Shown: positions 1 through 8,934, counted from the stretch's first letter. The stretch is DNA of 64,000 nt from Pseudomonas sp. Marseille-Q3773 (GCF_916618955.1 NZ_OU745390.1:4092001-4156000); one strand, 5' to 3'. The notes: a model not told the origin generated them from the letters alone. A program made the numbers and translations.

Positions 1-52
1 CGACACCGGTAAAGCCGAAAAAGGCGGCAAGCATCAGGAAGCTGCGAAGCAT
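1..52 (-). CDS. DUF423 family membrane protein (N-terminal fragment)
   Basis: Only the first 17 codons are inside the window; the gene continues past base 1. The visible residues (MLRSFLMLAAFFGFTGV) form a hydrophobic first membrane segment and match the usual start of the small four-helix inner-membrane DUF423 (YgdD-like) family. In Pseudomonas this gene commonly sits next to mtgA, which fits the divergent arrangement here. The function of the family is unknown. Too little is visible to say more. Confidence 0.6.
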   Translation of the reverse strand, partial: MLRSFLMLAAFFGFTGV

Positions 53-77
53 GGGACGACTCCTCGGATCGGGTCTG

Positions 78-83
78 TATAAT
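78..83 (+). promoter_or_regulatory. candidate -10 box for mtgA
   Basis: A perfect TATAAT lies 34 bases upstream of the mtgA start codon, within the short divergent gap shared with the DUF423 gene. No convincing -35 hexamer is seen 16-18 bases upstream, so the call rests on the -10 alone. Confidence 0.35.
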
Positions 84-116
84 GGCCCCTTCCATCCGTA
101 CGGCCAAGCCATCGCC

Positions 117-827
117 ATGCTGCCAACCCTTCTCCGCCGCCTCTCCCGCGCCCTGCTCTGGTTCGCCGCCGGCAGCATCGTGCTGGTACTGGTGTTCCGC
201 TGGGTGCCGCCACCTGGTACGGCACTGATGGTCGAGCGCAAAGTGCAGTCCTGGGTGAATGGCGAACCGATCGACCTGCAGCGCGACTGGGAGCCCTGGG
301 AGAATATCTCCGACGAACTGAAGGTCGCGGTCATCGCTGGCGAGGACCAGAAGTTCGCCAACCACTGGGGCTTCGACATTCCCGCCATCCAGGCGGCGCT
401 GGCCTACAACGAGCGCGGCGGCAATATTCGTGGGGCCAGCACCCTGACCCAGCAGGTGGCCAAGAACCTGTTCCTGTGGTCCGGGCGCAGCTGGTTGCGC
501 AAAGGGCTGGAGGCCTGGTTCACCGCACTGATCGAGCTGTTCTGGTCGAAGGAACGGATTCTCGAGGTCTACCTGAACAGCGCTGAATGGGGCAAGGGTG
601 TGTTCGGCGCCCAGGCGGCGGCGCGTTACCACTTTGGCGTCGATGCCAGCCGGCTCAGCCGCCAACAAGCGGCACAACTGGCGGCAGTGTTGCCAAGCCC
701 GATCAAGTGGAGTGCCAGTCGGCCGAGCGCCTATGTAGCCAGCCGGGCCGGGTGGATTCGGCGGCAGATGAGCCAGCTGGGTGGGCCCAGCTATCTGATG
801 CAGCTCGATTCTTCGCACAAGTTTTAA
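117..827 (+). CDS. mtgA: monofunctional biosynthetic peptidoglycan transglycosylase
   Basis: MtgA polymerises lipid II into glycan strands in the periplasm and lacks the transpeptidase domain of bifunctional PBPs. The 236-residue product has a single N-terminal membrane anchor (about residues 13-31) followed by a family GT51 domain. The catalytic Glu is in AGEDQKF (about residue 76), the family motif GASTLTQQ..KNLFL spans about 107-120, and the second conserved Glu is in RILEVYLN (about 150). The start at 117 gives the normal family length; the frame is open back to 51, but that would add 22 non-conserved residues and overlap the divergent DUF423 start. Its neighbour rpoH is convergent across a shared terminator. 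Confidence 0.95.
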   Translation: MLPTLLRRLSRALLWFAAGSIVLVLVFRWVPPPGTALMVERKVQSWVNGEPIDLQRDWEPWENISDELKVAVIAGEDQKFANHWGFDIPAIQAALAYNERGGNIRGASTLTQQVAKNLFLWSGRSWLRKGLEAWFTALIELFWSKERILEVYLNSAEWGKGVFGAQAAARYHFGVDASRLSRQQAAQLAAVLPSPIKWSASRPSAYVASRAGWIRRQMSQLGGPSYLMQLDSSHKF

Positions 828-846
828 GGTAACCGGGGCTGCTCCT

Positions 847-914
847 GCAAGCGATTGCAGTCAGCTGGAGAAGCGGCTTTGCGTCTCGATGGGCCGCAAA
901 GCGGCCCCAAGCCT
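847..914. repeat. second-type intergenic repeat
   Basis: Contains GATGGGCCGC-AAA-GCGGCCCC, a hairpin shared with the copy at 63470-63520, plus TCCTGCAAGCGATTGCAG and CAGCTGGAGAAGCGGC upstream. It lies between mtgA and the terminator. Confidence 0.45.
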
Positions 915-922
915 GGTAGCCT

Positions 923-963
923 AAAAAAAGCCGCTCGCCCGATCAGGGCCAGCGGCTTCTTTC
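923..963. terminator. bidirectional terminator between mtgA and rpoH
   Basis: An A-run, then an 8-bp stem AAGCCGCT / AGCGGCTT around a 15-nt loop, then CTTT. It lies just past the rpoH stop on the minus strand, where the A-run becomes a U-run, and downstream of mtgA on the plus strand. Confidence 0.7.
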
Positions 964-976
964 AACCAAAGCTCGA

Positions 977-1831
977 TCAGGCAGCGATCAATGCCTTGAC
1001 CTTGTTCATCGCATTTTTTTCCAGCTGGCGAATCCGCTCAGCCGAAACGCTGTACTTGTCCGCCAGCTCATGCAGCGTGGCCTTCTCTTCCGCCAGCCAG
1101 CGCTGGTACAGGATGTCGCGGCTACGCTCATCCAGCCCTTGCAGCGCTTCGTGCAGGTTGCTGGTGGAGTTGTCGCTCCAGTCGGCATCCTCCAGCTGCA
1201 TCGCAGGGTCGTAACGGTGGTCTTCCAGGTAGTGCGCAGGCGACTGGAAGGCGCTGTCGTCGTCAGCTTCCGCTGCCGGGTCGAAGGCCATGTCCTGGCC
1301 GCTAAGGCGGCTTTCCATCTCGCGCACTTCACGCGGCTCGACACCCAGGCTTTCCGCCACACGGTGCACTTCGTCGTTGCTCAGCCAGGCCAGACGCTTC
1401 TTCTGGCTGCGCAGGTTGAAGAACAGCTTGCGCTGGGCCTTGGTGGTGGCCACCTTGACGATGCGCCAGTTGCGCAGAATGAACTCGTGGATCTCCGCCT
1501 TGATCCAGTGCACGGCGAACGACACCAGGCGCACGCCCATTTCCGGGTTGAAGCGCTTGACGGCTTTCATCAGGCCGACGTTGCCTTCCTGGATCAGGTC
1601 GGCCTGGGCCAGCCCGTAGCCGGCGTAGCTACGGGCGATATGTACGACGAAACGCAGGTGGGCCATCACCATCTGGCGAGCGGCCTCGACATCCTGCTCA
1701 TAATAGAGACGCTCGCCCAGATCACGCTCCTGCTCGACCGTCAGCAGCGGAATGCTGTTGACCGTGTGCACGTAGGCTTCCAGGTTTGCACCGGGTACCA
1801 GGGCATAGGCAGGTTGCAACGATGTGGTCAT
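977..1831 (-). CDS. rpoH: RNA polymerase heat-shock sigma factor sigma-32
   Basis: The 284-residue product is the normal length for RpoH. Region 2 carries the core-binding and -10 recognition helices (around [19 protein letters not shown]), the RpoH box QRKLFFNLR sits at about residues 133-141, and a region 4 helix-turn-helix ([17 protein letters not shown]) reads the -35 element. RpoH directs transcription of chaperones and proteases after heat or misfolding stress. It lies directly downstream of ftsX, as in many gamma-proteobacteria, but has its own 111-bp upstream gap with a sigma-E type promoter. Confidence 0.97.
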   Translation of the reverse strand: MTTSLQPAYALVPGANLEAYVHTVNSIPLLTVEQERDLGERLYYEQDVEAARQMVMAHLRFVVHIARSYAGYGLAQADLIQEGNVGLMKAVKRFNPEMGVRLVSFAVHWIKAEIHEFILRNWRIVKVATTKAQRKLFFNLRSQKKRLAWLSNDEVHRVAESLGVEPREVREMESRLSGQDMAFDPAAEADDDSAFQSPAHYLEDHRYDPAMQLEDADWSDNSTSNLHEALQGLDERSRDILYQRWLAEEKATLHELADKYSVSAERIRQLEKNAMNKVKALIAA

Positions 1832-1879
1832 TCAAGAACCTCCGACTTACCAGACTCGCGCCTTGTGGGCGCTGCCAAC

Positions 1880-1907
1880 ATTGACCTGGAACGACGGTAC
1901 AAGTTCC
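1880..1907 (-). promoter_or_regulatory. candidate sigma-E (AlgU) promoter of rpoH
   Basis: On the minus strand GGAACTT (1907-1901) is followed after 16 bases by TCAAT (1884-1880), close to the extracytoplasmic sigma-E/AlgU consensus GAACTT-N16-TCnnA. It ends 48 bases before the rpoH start codon. A TTGACA (1926-1921) lies just upstream and might belong to a separate sigma-70 promoter, but no good -10 is seen for it. Sigma-E control of rpoH is known in enterics and pseudomonads. Confidence 0.6.
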
Positions 1908-1942
1908 ATAGTGAAGAATCTGTCAATGCTGGCACTTAAAAA

Positions 1943-2968
1943 CTATCGCGGCGCCAGCTCGTTCAGGTGGCGGGCGACTGCAATCCATGCACCGATATAC
2001 CCCAACAGCACCGCTCCGATCAAGAGCGACAGACCATCGGACGCCGGCACTCCGCCCAGGGCGAAGTCACTGCCGTACAGCCCGGAAAGCCCTACCACCG
2101 CCTCGTTCAGCCAGTTCAGGCCAAACGCCAGGATACCCCACGCCAACAAGCCCGCGCCCAGGCCATACAGGGCGCCCATGTACAGGAAAGGCCGGCGCAC
2201 GTAGGCGTCGGTGCCGCCGACCAGCTTGATCACTTCGATCTCTGTGCGGCGGTTTTCAATGTGTAGCCGAATTGTGTTACCGATTACTAACAGCAAGGCA
2301 GAAATCAGCATTACAGCCAGGCCGAAGACGAAACGGTCACCCAGCTTGAGAATCGCCGCCAGGCGCTCGACCCACAGCAGGTCGAGCTGCGCCACCTCGA
2401 CCCGTGGCAGCTCGGACAAGCGCTGACGCAAGGCTTCCAGCGCCGGTTTGTCGACCTCGGTGGGGGTCACCACGACCACGCCTGGCAGCGGGTTGTCGGG
2501 CAGTTCACGCAGGGCTTCGCCCAGGCCGGACTGCTGCTGGAATTCCTCCAGCGCCTGCTCGCGGCTGACATACAGCGCGTCAGCCACACCGGGCATGCCC
2601 TTGATCTCGTCGCGCAGCGCCTCGCCTTCGCGGCTGCCGGCGTCGAGCTTGAGGTACAGCGAAATCTGCGCGGCACGTTGCCACGAGCCACCAAGCTTCT
2701 CGACGTTCTTCAGCAGTAGCGATAGGCCCATGGGCATGCTCAGCGCTACCGCCATTACCAGGCAGGTGAAGAAGCTGCCGATCGGCTGCTTGCCCAGGCG
2801 GCGCAGGCTGTCGGCCAGGCTGGCACGGTGGCTTTCCAGCCAGGCATGCAGCAGCGTGCGGAAATCCGGGCCGTCATCGTCATCACCGTGTTTTTTCTTT
2901 GCCGGTTGCGGATCGGCCGGCTTCGGCGCGACCCGCTCGGAAACTTTTGGTGTGCGTGTAGTGGTCAT
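1943..2968 (-). CDS. ftsX: cell division ABC transporter permease FtsX
   Basis: FtsX pairs with the ATPase FtsE to transmit a signal across the inner membrane to periplasmic cell-wall amidase activators at the septum; it is not known to carry a substrate. The 341-residue protein has a charged cytoplasmic N-terminus (Lys/Asp-rich, about residues 1-35), four membrane helices (the first around FFTCLVMAVALSMPMGLSLL, the rest in the C-terminal 150 residues) and a large periplasmic loop between helices 1 and 2. Its start overlaps the ftsE stop by 4 bp, so translation is probably coupled. Confidence 0.95.
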   Translation of the reverse strand: MTTTRTPKVSERVAPKPADPQPAKKKHGDDDDGPDFRTLLHAWLESHRASLADSLRRLGKQPIGSFFTCLVMAVALSMPMGLSLLLKNVEKLGGSWQRAAQISLYLKLDAGSREGEALRDEIKGMPGVADALYVSREQALEEFQQQSGLGEALRELPDNPLPGVVVVTPTEVDKPALEALRQRLSELPRVEVAQLDLLWVERLAAILKLGDRFVFGLAVMLISALLLVIGNTIRLHIENRRTEIEVIKLVGGTDAYVRRPFLYMGALYGLGAGLLAWGILAFGLNWLNEAVVGLSGLYGSDFALGGVPASDGLSLLIGAVLLGYIGAWIAVARHLNELAPR

Positions 2969-3636
2969 TGCCCGGCCTCCCCATCGCCGATCAAGCGGCC
3001 GCGCTGCAAGGTCAGCATGCGGTGGCGCATGCGCGCAATCAGTGCCAGGTCGTGGCTGGCGATCAATACCGTGGTGCCCAGGCGGTTGATGTCCTCGAAC
3101 ACGCCCATGATCTCCGCAGCCAGGCGCGGATCGAGGTTACCGGTCGGTTCGTCGGCCAGCAGCAAGGCTGGCTGATGCACGATGGCGCGAGCGATACCTA
3201 CCCGCTGTTGCTGGCCGGTGGACAGGTCGGCCGGGAACAGCTCGCCTTTGTCGGCCAGCGACACGCGCTCCAGGGCCGAGTCCACGCGCTTGGCCACCTC
3301 GGCCTTGGACAAACCGAGAATCTGCAGCGGCAAGGCGATGTTGTTGAACACCGTGCGATCGAACAACAGCTGATGGTTCTGGAACACCACGCCAATCTGC
3401 CGACGCAGGAACGGGATCTGTGCATTGCTGATCTGCCCCAGGTCCTGCCCGGCCAGCATCAGCTTGCCGCTGGTCGGACGTTCCATGGCCAGCAGCAGAC
3501 GCAGCAGGGTACTTTTGCCAGCACCCGAGTGGCCGGTGACGAACAGGAATTCGCCCCGGCGCGCCCGGAAACTCAGCTCATGCAAACCCACATGACCATT
3601 GGGATAACGCTTGGCAACCTGTTCGAATCGGATCAT
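2965..3636 (-). CDS. ftsE: cell division ABC transporter ATP-binding protein FtsE
   Basis: This 223-residue ABC ATPase is the normal FtsE length. It has Walker [10 protein letters not shown] (about 35-43), the ABC signature LSTGQQQR and Walker [14 protein letters not shown], all intact. ATP hydrolysis drives conformational change in FtsX at the division site. It sits between ftsY and ftsX in one minus-strand operon: 2 bp after ftsY and overlapping ftsX by 4 bp. Confidence 0.96.
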   Translation of the reverse strand: MIRFEQVAKRYPNGHVGLHELSFRARRGEFLFVTGHSGAGKSTLLRLLLAMERPTSGKLMLAGQDLGQISNAQIPFLRRQIGVVFQNHQLLFDRTVFNNIALPLQILGLSKAEVAKRVDSALERVSLADKGELFPADLSTGQQQRVGIARAIVHQPALLLADEPTGNLDPRLAAEIMGVFEDINRLGTTVLIASHDLALIARMRHRMLTLQRGRLIGDGEAGQ

Positions 3637-3638
3637 GG

Positions 3639-5171
3639 TCAGTCTCGCTCGGCGAACAGAGCCTTCACGAACGGCTCGGCTTCGAAGGTGCGCAGGTCGT
3701 CGATGCCTTCACCAACACCGATAAAGCGGATCGGCAGCTTGAACTGCTTGGCCAGGGCAAAGATCACCCCACCCTTGGCGGTGCCGTCCAGCTTGGTCAG
3801 GGCCAGGCCGGTCAGTTCGACGCTCTGGTTGAAGTACTTGGCTTGGCTGATGGCGTTCTGGCCGGTACCGGCATCCAGCACCAGCAGCACCTCGTGCGGT
3901 GCTTCGGCGTCGAGCTTGCCGATAACCCGGCGGACCTTCTTCAGCTCTTCCATCAGGTTGTCTTTGGTATGCAGGCGGCCGGCGGTATCGGCGATCAGCA
4001 CGTCGACGCCACGGGCCTTGGCAGCCTGCACGGCGTCGAAGATCACCGAGGCGGAGTCGGCCCCGGTGTGCTGGGCGATCACCGGGATCTGGTTGCGCTC
4101 GCCCCACACCTGCAATTGCTCGACCGCCGCGGCACGGAAGGTGTCACCGGCGGCCAGCATCACTTTCTTGCCTTCGAGTTGCAGCTTCTTGGCCAGTTTG
4201 CCGATGGTGGTGGTCTTGCCGGCGCCGTTCACGCCAACCACCAAAATCACGTAAGGCTTGTTCTGCGCCTGCACCAGCAGCGGCTGTTCGACGGGACGCA
4301 GCAACGCAGCCAGTTCTTCCTGCAGCGATTTGTACAGGGCGTCGGCGTCGGCCAGCTGCTTGCGGGCGACCTTCTGGGTCAGGTTCTGGACGATGGTCGA
4401 GGTCGCTTCCACGCCGACGTCGGCGGTCAGCAAGCGGGTCTCGATTTCGTCGAGCAGGTCGTCATCGATGACTTTCTTGCCCAGGAACAGGCTGGCCATG
4501 CCCTCGCCGATGCTGGCGCTGGTCTTCGACAGGCCCTGCTTGAGGCGTGCGAAGAAGCCGGGCTTGGCCTGCTCGACCGGTGCAGGTGCCGGTGCCGGTT
4601 CGACTGGCGCTGCGGCAACAGCCACAGGGACGACGGGCTCCGGTGCCGGGCGTTCCGGGATGGCGGGTGGGGCCTTCGGCTCCAGGTCCGGCACCAGCGC
4701 CACAGGTTCTTCAGCAACCGGCAGTACCAGGTTGCTGACTGGCGCAGCAGGTTCGACCACGGCAGCAGGCTCGACCGGAGCCGCCTGCAAGGGGGCGGAT
4801 GCAATCGGCTGCGGCGTTGGCGCCAGCAGTGGCTGGGAAGCGACCGCCTCAGGCTCGGGGGCCTGCAACGGCTGGGAAGCCACCGGTTCGGGTGTCGGCG
4901 CCTGGGCTACCGGGGGTTGGGCGGCTTCGGCGAGCTGCTGCGGCTCGACCTGTACCGGGGTCGCGGGTGCCTGGATGGGCTCAGCGGCCTGCGGCGCTTC
5001 GCCGACAGGGGTCTCTACCGGAGCGGCTGCAGGCTGCTCGACGGCTTGGGTCTCGTGCGCGGGCGAGCCCGCCTCCGCAGGTTGCTGCGGCTTCTTGCGA
5101 AACCAGCTGAACAGGCCTTTCTTCTCACCAGCCTCGGCCGGTGCTTTTTTGTCGTCGTTGGAACCAAACAT
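3639..5171 (-). CDS. ftsY: signal recognition particle receptor FtsY
   Basis: FtsY is the membrane-associated GTPase that docks SRP-ribosome complexes at the translocon. The 510-residue product has a long N-terminal Pro/Ala/Glu-rich region (about 1-200) with imperfect repeats built on VASQPL and IASAPL units, followed by the NG domain. The G domain shows GVNGAGKTTT (P-loop), the DTAGRLHT switch and TKLDGTAKGG. Pseudomonas FtsY proteins are typically long because of this acidic domain. It is first in the ftsY-ftsE-ftsX operon, and the gap upstream is shared with the divergent M16 gene. Confidence 0.96.
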   Translation of the reverse strand: MFGSNDDKKAPAEAGEKKGLFSWFRKKPQQPAEAGSPAHETQAVEQPAAAPVETPVGEAPQAAEPIQAPATPVQVEPQQLAEAAQPPVAQAPTPEPVASQPLQAPEPEAVASQPLLAPTPQPIASAPLQAAPVEPAAVVEPAAPVSNLVLPVAEEPVALVPDLEPKAPPAIPERPAPEPVVPVAVAAAPVEPAPAPAPVEQAKPGFFARLKQGLSKTSASIGEGMASLFLGKKVIDDDLLDEIETRLLTADVGVEATSTIVQNLTQKVARKQLADADALYKSLQEELAALLRPVEQPLLVQAQNKPYVILVVGVNGAGKTTTIGKLAKKLQLEGKKVMLAAGDTFRAAAVEQLQVWGERNQIPVIAQHTGADSASVIFDAVQAAKARGVDVLIADTAGRLHTKDNLMEELKKVRRVIGKLDAEAPHEVLLVLDAGTGQNAISQAKYFNQSVELTGLALTKLDGTAKGGVIFALAKQFKLPIRFIGVGEGIDDLRTFEAEPFVKALFAERD

Positions 5172-5402
5172 GGAAGACGGCTATCTCAGGGTAGCGATGG
5201 GCCAGCTACGGCGCATCGGGAATTCTCTCTACGCAGAACAGACTATCTTGAAGCCGGCTGGTTCATGCGCAACGTTTTGTCTTGATGTCCTGTGGGCCAG
5301 AACGGCGACAGGCATGGTCGCCAGGCAACCGGATCAGTATCCTAGCACCTCCTGGCCCACCGACGCTAAACCCGGCGGGCCGCCGAACAGGTTAAACACC
5401 GT

Positions 5403-6758
5403 ATGAATGCTCTAGCCCGCCGCGCCGCAGGCCTGTTGCTCGGCACGCTGTGCCTGCCGCTCGCAGCCTTCGCCGCCGATGTGCAACCCACCCACGAATT
5501 TATCCTCGACAATGGCCTGAAAGTGGTCGTGCGCGAGGACCATCGCGCCCCGGTGGCGGTTTCGCAGATCTGGTACAAGGTCGGCTCCAGCTACGAAACC
5601 CCGGGCCAGACCGGCTTGTCCCACGCCTTGGAACACATGATGTTCAAAGGCAGCGCCAAGGTCGGCCCTGGCGAAGCATCGCGCATCCTGCGGGATATCG
5701 GCGCCGAGGAAAACGCTTTCACCAGCGATGACTACACCGCCTATTACCAGGTACTGGCCCGTGACCGCCTGCCGGTGGCCCTGGAGCTGGAGGCCGACCG
5801 CCTGGCCAGCCTGCGCCTGCCGGCCGACGAGTTCAGCCGCGAAATCGAGGTGATCAAGGAAGAACGCCGCCTGCGCACCGACGACCAGCCCAACGCCAAG
5901 GCGTTCGAGCTGTTCCGCGCCATGGCCTACCCGGCCAGCGGCTACCACACCCCGACCATCGGCTGGATGGCCGACCTCGAGCGCATGAAGGTCGAGGAAC
6001 TGCGGCACTGGTACGAATCCTGGTATGCCCCCAACAATGCCACCCTGGTCGTCGTCGGCGATGTCACCGTCGACGAGGTCAAGGGCCTGGCGCAGAAGTA
6101 CTTCGGCAGCATCCCCAGGCGAGCCGTGCCGCCGGCCAAGCTGCCACTGGAACTGGCCGAACCCGGCCAGCGCCAGCTGACCCTGCACGTACGCACCCAA
6201 CTGCCCAGCCTGATCTACGGCTTCAACGTCCCCGGCCTGGCCACCACCAAGGACCCGCGCACGGTGCACGCCCTGCGCCTGATCTCGGCGCTGCTCGACG
6301 GCGGCTACAGCGCCCGCATGCCGGCACGCCTGGAGCGTGGCCAGGAACTGGTGGCCGGGGCTTCGTCCAGCTACAACGCCTTTACCCGCGGCGACAGCCT
6401 TTTCCTGATCTCGGCCACGCCGAACGTGCAGAAAAACAAGTCCCTGGCGGACGTGGAAAAGGGCATCTGGCAGCTGCTGGATGAACTCAAGACCTCCCCG
6501 CCCAGCGCCGAGGAACTCGAGCGCGTGCGCGCCCAGGTCATTGCCGGCCTGGTCTACGATCGTGATTCCATCAGCAGCCAGGCCACCACCATCGGCCAGC
6601 TGGAAACCGTCGGCCTGTCCTGGAAGCTGATCGACAGCGAACTGGACGAGCTCGAGCGCGTCACTCCGCAGGACATCCAGAACGCCGCTCGCACCTACTT
6701 CACCCGCGAACGCCTGAGCGTTGCCCATGTACTGCCCGAGGAGTCCGCTCATGAGTGA
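5403..6758 (+). CDS. M16 family zinc metallopeptidase, periplasmic, active-site member
   Basis: The 451-residue protein starts with a clear signal peptide (cleavage probably after AAFAA, about residue 25). It carries the inverted zinc motif HALEH (His74, Glu77, His78) and a downstream Glu in the VIKEERRLR segment, as expected for a catalytic M16 (insulinase/processing-peptidase) subunit. M16 enzymes degrade short unfolded peptides inside a clamshell chamber, often made of two different subunits. The stop codon overlaps the start of the next gene by 8 bp, and that gene encodes the likely degenerate partner. The substrate is unknown. Confidence 0.9.
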   Translation: MNALARRAAGLLLGTLCLPLAAFAADVQPTHEFILDNGLKVVVREDHRAPVAVSQIWYKVGSSYETPGQTGLSHALEHMMFKGSAKVGPGEASRILRDIGAEENAFTSDDYTAYYQVLARDRLPVALELEADRLASLRLPADEFSREIEVIKEERRLRTDDQPNAKAFELFRAMAYPASGYHTPTIGWMADLERMKVEELRHWYESWYAPNNATLVVVGDVTVDEVKGLAQKYFGSIPRRAVPPAKLPLELAEPGQRQLTLHVRTQLPSLIYGFNVPGLATTKDPRTVHALRLISALLDGGYSARMPARLERGQELVAGASSSYNAFTRGDSLFLISATPNVQKNKSLADVEKGIWQLLDELKTSPPSAEELERVRAQVIAGLVYDRDSISSQATTIGQLETVGLSWKLIDSELDELERVTPQDIQNAARTYFTRERLSVAHVLPEESAHE

Positions 6759-8241
6759 TCGCCGCACACCACGCCCCCCCCTGCTGGCCAGCGGCGTCCG
6801 TGCCCTGGCGCTGGCGGCCGTGCTGGCCGGTCCGGCCATGGCCGACAACCTCGCCAAGGCCGAAAGCAACGCCGCACGCCCGGCCAACACCTTGCAGTCG
6901 CTGGCAGAGCTGGATGGCAAGGCTCCCAGCCGGCGCCAGCTGAACATCCAGCACTGGAACACCGCTGAAGGCGCCCGGGTATTGTTCGTCGAAGCCCGCG
7001 AACTGCCCATGTTCGACCTGCGCGTGACCTTCGCTGCCGGCAGCAGCCAGGACGGCGGCGTGCCAGGCCTGGCGGCCCTGACCAACGCCATGCTCAACGA
7101 AGGCGTGGCCGGCAAGGACGTGACCGCCATTGCCGAAGGCTTCGAAGGCCTGGGCGCAGACTTTGGCAATGGTTCCTACCGCGACATGGCCGTGGCCTCG
7201 CTGCGCAGCCTCAGCGCCAAGGACAAGCGTGAACCGGCGTTGAAACTGTTTACCGAGGTGGCTGGCAAACCGACCTTCCCGGAAGATGCCCTCAAGCGCA
7301 TCAAGAACCAGATGCTGGCCGGCTTCGAATACGACAAGCAGAATCCCGGCAAGATCGCTGGCAAGGCGCTGTTCGCCAACCTTTACGGCGAGCATCCCTA
7401 TGCCCACCCAAGCGACGGCACTCCCGAAGGCATCAAAGGTATAAGCCTGGCACAATTGCGTGCCTTCCATGCCAAGGCCTACACCGGCGGCAATGCAGTC
7501 ATCGCCCTGGTCGGCGACCTCAGCCGCGCCGAAGCCGAAAGCATCGCCGCCCAAGTGTCTGCAGGCCTGCCCAAGGGCCCGGCACTGGCAGCACCGCCCC
7601 AACCCGCTGAAACGTATGCAACCCTCAACCATGTAGATTTTCCGACTGCGCAAACCCACCTGATGCTGGCCGCACTCGGTATCGACCGTCAGGACCCGGA
7701 CTGGCCAGCGCTGTCGCTGGGCAACCAGATACTCGGTGGCGGTGCCTTCGGTACCCGGCTGATGAGTGAGGTGCGGGAAAAGCGCGGCCTGACATACGGT
7801 GTGTACTCGGCGTTCAGCCCGATGCAGGTCCGCGGCCCGTTCATGATCAACCTGCAGACCCGTGCCGAGCTGAGCGAAGGTACGCTCAAGCTGGTGCAAG
7901 GCATTCTCGCCGACTACCTCAAGACCGGCCCCACCCAGCAGGAGCTGGACGACGCCAAGCGCGAGCTGGCCGGCAGCTTCCCGCTGTCCAATGCCAGCAA
8001 TGCCAGCATCGTCGGCCAACTGGGCGCCATTGGCTTCTACAACCTGCCGCTGACCTGGCTGGAGGACTTCATGCAGCAGTCCCAGGCACTTACCGTCGAA
8101 CAGGTCAGGGCAGCCATGAACAAACACCTGTCAGCGGATAAACTGGTGATGGTCACCGTTGGCCCGAAAGTGCCACAAAAGCCGCTGCCAGCACCTACTG
8201 ACAAACCCTCCGAGCAAGCGCTCGGGGTACCGGAGCACTAA
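6751..8241 (+). CDS. M16 family peptidase-like protein, zinc-less partner
   Basis: This 496-residue protein is M16 by overall pattern (GSSQDGGVPGLAAL at the N-terminal domain; LMSEVREKRGLTYGVYS in the second half). The position that should hold HxxEH reads LAALTNAML, so no zinc site exists. Its C-terminal R..Y motif (RGLTYGVYS) is the part that helps bind substrate in heterodimeric M16 enzymes. A hydrophobic segment (ALALAAVLAGPAMA, about 18-31) looks like an export signal. The start at 6751 lies inside the preceding gene (8-bp overlap), so the two are co-translated and probably form a heterodimer. Confidence 0.88.
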   Translation: MSDRRTPRPPLLASGVRALALAAVLAGPAMADNLAKAESNAARPANTLQSLAELDGKAPSRRQLNIQHWNTAEGARVLFVEARELPMFDLRVTFAAGSSQDGGVPGLAALTNAMLNEGVAGKDVTAIAEGFEGLGADFGNGSYRDMAVASLRSLSAKDKREPALKLFTEVAGKPTFPEDALKRIKNQMLAGFEYDKQNPGKIAGKALFANLYGEHPYAHPSDGTPEGIKGISLAQLRAFHAKAYTGGNAVIALVGDLSRAEAESIAAQVSAGLPKGPALAAPPQPAETYATLNHVDFPTAQTHLMLAALGIDRQDPDWPALSLGNQILGGGAFGTRLMSEVREKRGLTYGVYSAFSPMQVRGPFMINLQTRAELSEGTLKLVQGILADYLKTGPTQQELDDAKRELAGSFPLSNASNASIVGQLGAIGFYNLPLTWLEDFMQQSQALTVEQVRAAMNKHLSADKLVMVTVGPKVPQKPLPAPTDKPSEQALGVPEH

Positions 8242-8842
8242 TGCCAAGATCCATCCTCCCGCCCGCCCGCAACCGGGTCAGAGCAAGGGCCAGGGCCACC
8301 TGCGCATCATCGCCGGCGAATGGCGCAGCCGCCGCCTGGCGGTTCCGGATGGCGAAGGCCTGCGGCCAACGCCTGACCGCGTGCGCGAAACCCTGTTCAA
8401 CTGGCTGGCCCCTCACATCGAGGGCGCACGTGTGCTAGACGCGTTTACCGGCAGCGGTGCCCTGGTGCTCGAAGCCTTGTCCCGCGGAGCCGAGGACGCC
8501 GTGGCGCTGGACAGCAACCCGGCCGCCATCGCCAACCTGAAGAACAACCTCGAAATCCTGCGTTGCCCACGCGGACAGATCCTGCAGACCGATGCCCTGC
8601 GCTATCTGCAGGGTCCGGCCAAGCAGCAGTTCGACGTGGTGTTCCTCGATCCGCCGTTTCATCAGGACCTGCTGGCCAACACCTGCAACCTGCTGGAGCA
8701 GAACCAGTGGCTGCATCAACAGGCCTGGGTCTATACCGAAAGCGAAACCGCGCCGTCGACCTTGCAGCTGCCTGGCAACTGGCGCCTGCACCGCGAGAAG
8801 AAAACCGGCCAGGTGTACTACGCACTCTGGCAGCGGGGCTGA
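8159..8842 (+). CDS. rsmD: 16S rRNA (guanine-966-N2) methyltransferase RsmD; start uncertain
   Basis: The conserved part begins at LRIIAGEWRSRRL and contains the SAM-binding VLDAFTGSGAL and the catalytic FLDPPF loop, identifying RsmD, which methylates G966 of 16S rRNA in the 30S subunit. The start is a problem. The only well-placed ATG (8241, overlapping the upstream stop as TAATG, with GGAG nearby) is one base out of frame; adding one G there would give an in-frame MAKIHPPARP start. In the true frame the only usual-type start codon is TTG at 8159, deep inside the M16 gene. Real translation probably begins near 8240, unless the sequence has a 1-base error or a strain-specific deletion. Confidence 0.85.
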   Translation: MARKCHKSRCQHLLTNPPSKRSGYRSTNAKIHPPARPQPGQSKGQGHLRIIAGEWRSRRLAVPDGEGLRPTPDRVRETLFNWLAPHIEGARVLDAFTGSGALVLEALSRGAEDAVALDSNPAAIANLKNNLEILRCPRGQILQTDALRYLQGPAKQQFDVVFLDPPFHQDLLANTCNLLEQNQWLHQQAWVYTESETAPSTLQLPGNWRLHREKKTGQVYYALWQRG

Positions 8843-8853
8843 CCGGGTAGCAA

Positions 8854-8882
8854 GGGTTGGCGTATTTAGTTACCGCCAACCC
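8854..8882 (+). terminator. hairpin after rsmD
   Basis: A 9-bp stem GGGTTGGCG / CGCCAACCC around an 11-nt loop, 12 bases past the rsmD stop. It has no clear U-run, so it may be a weak terminator or an intercistronic hairpin before the next M16 gene. Confidence 0.4.
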
Positions 8883-8934
8883 GCCCCTGCCATCACTGAA
8901 GCTGCTCCCTCGTTCTTGCAGGAGCACTTCAACC

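Noticed and set aside
2968..4254. A 428-codon open frame antisense to ftsE and ftsY
   Set aside because: Shadow of the true genes, which have intact catalytic motifs on the minus strand.
5412..7169. A 585-codon open frame antisense to the first M16 pair
   Set aside because: High-GC shadow frame: strong third-position GC on the plus strand explains its openness, and no motif was found.
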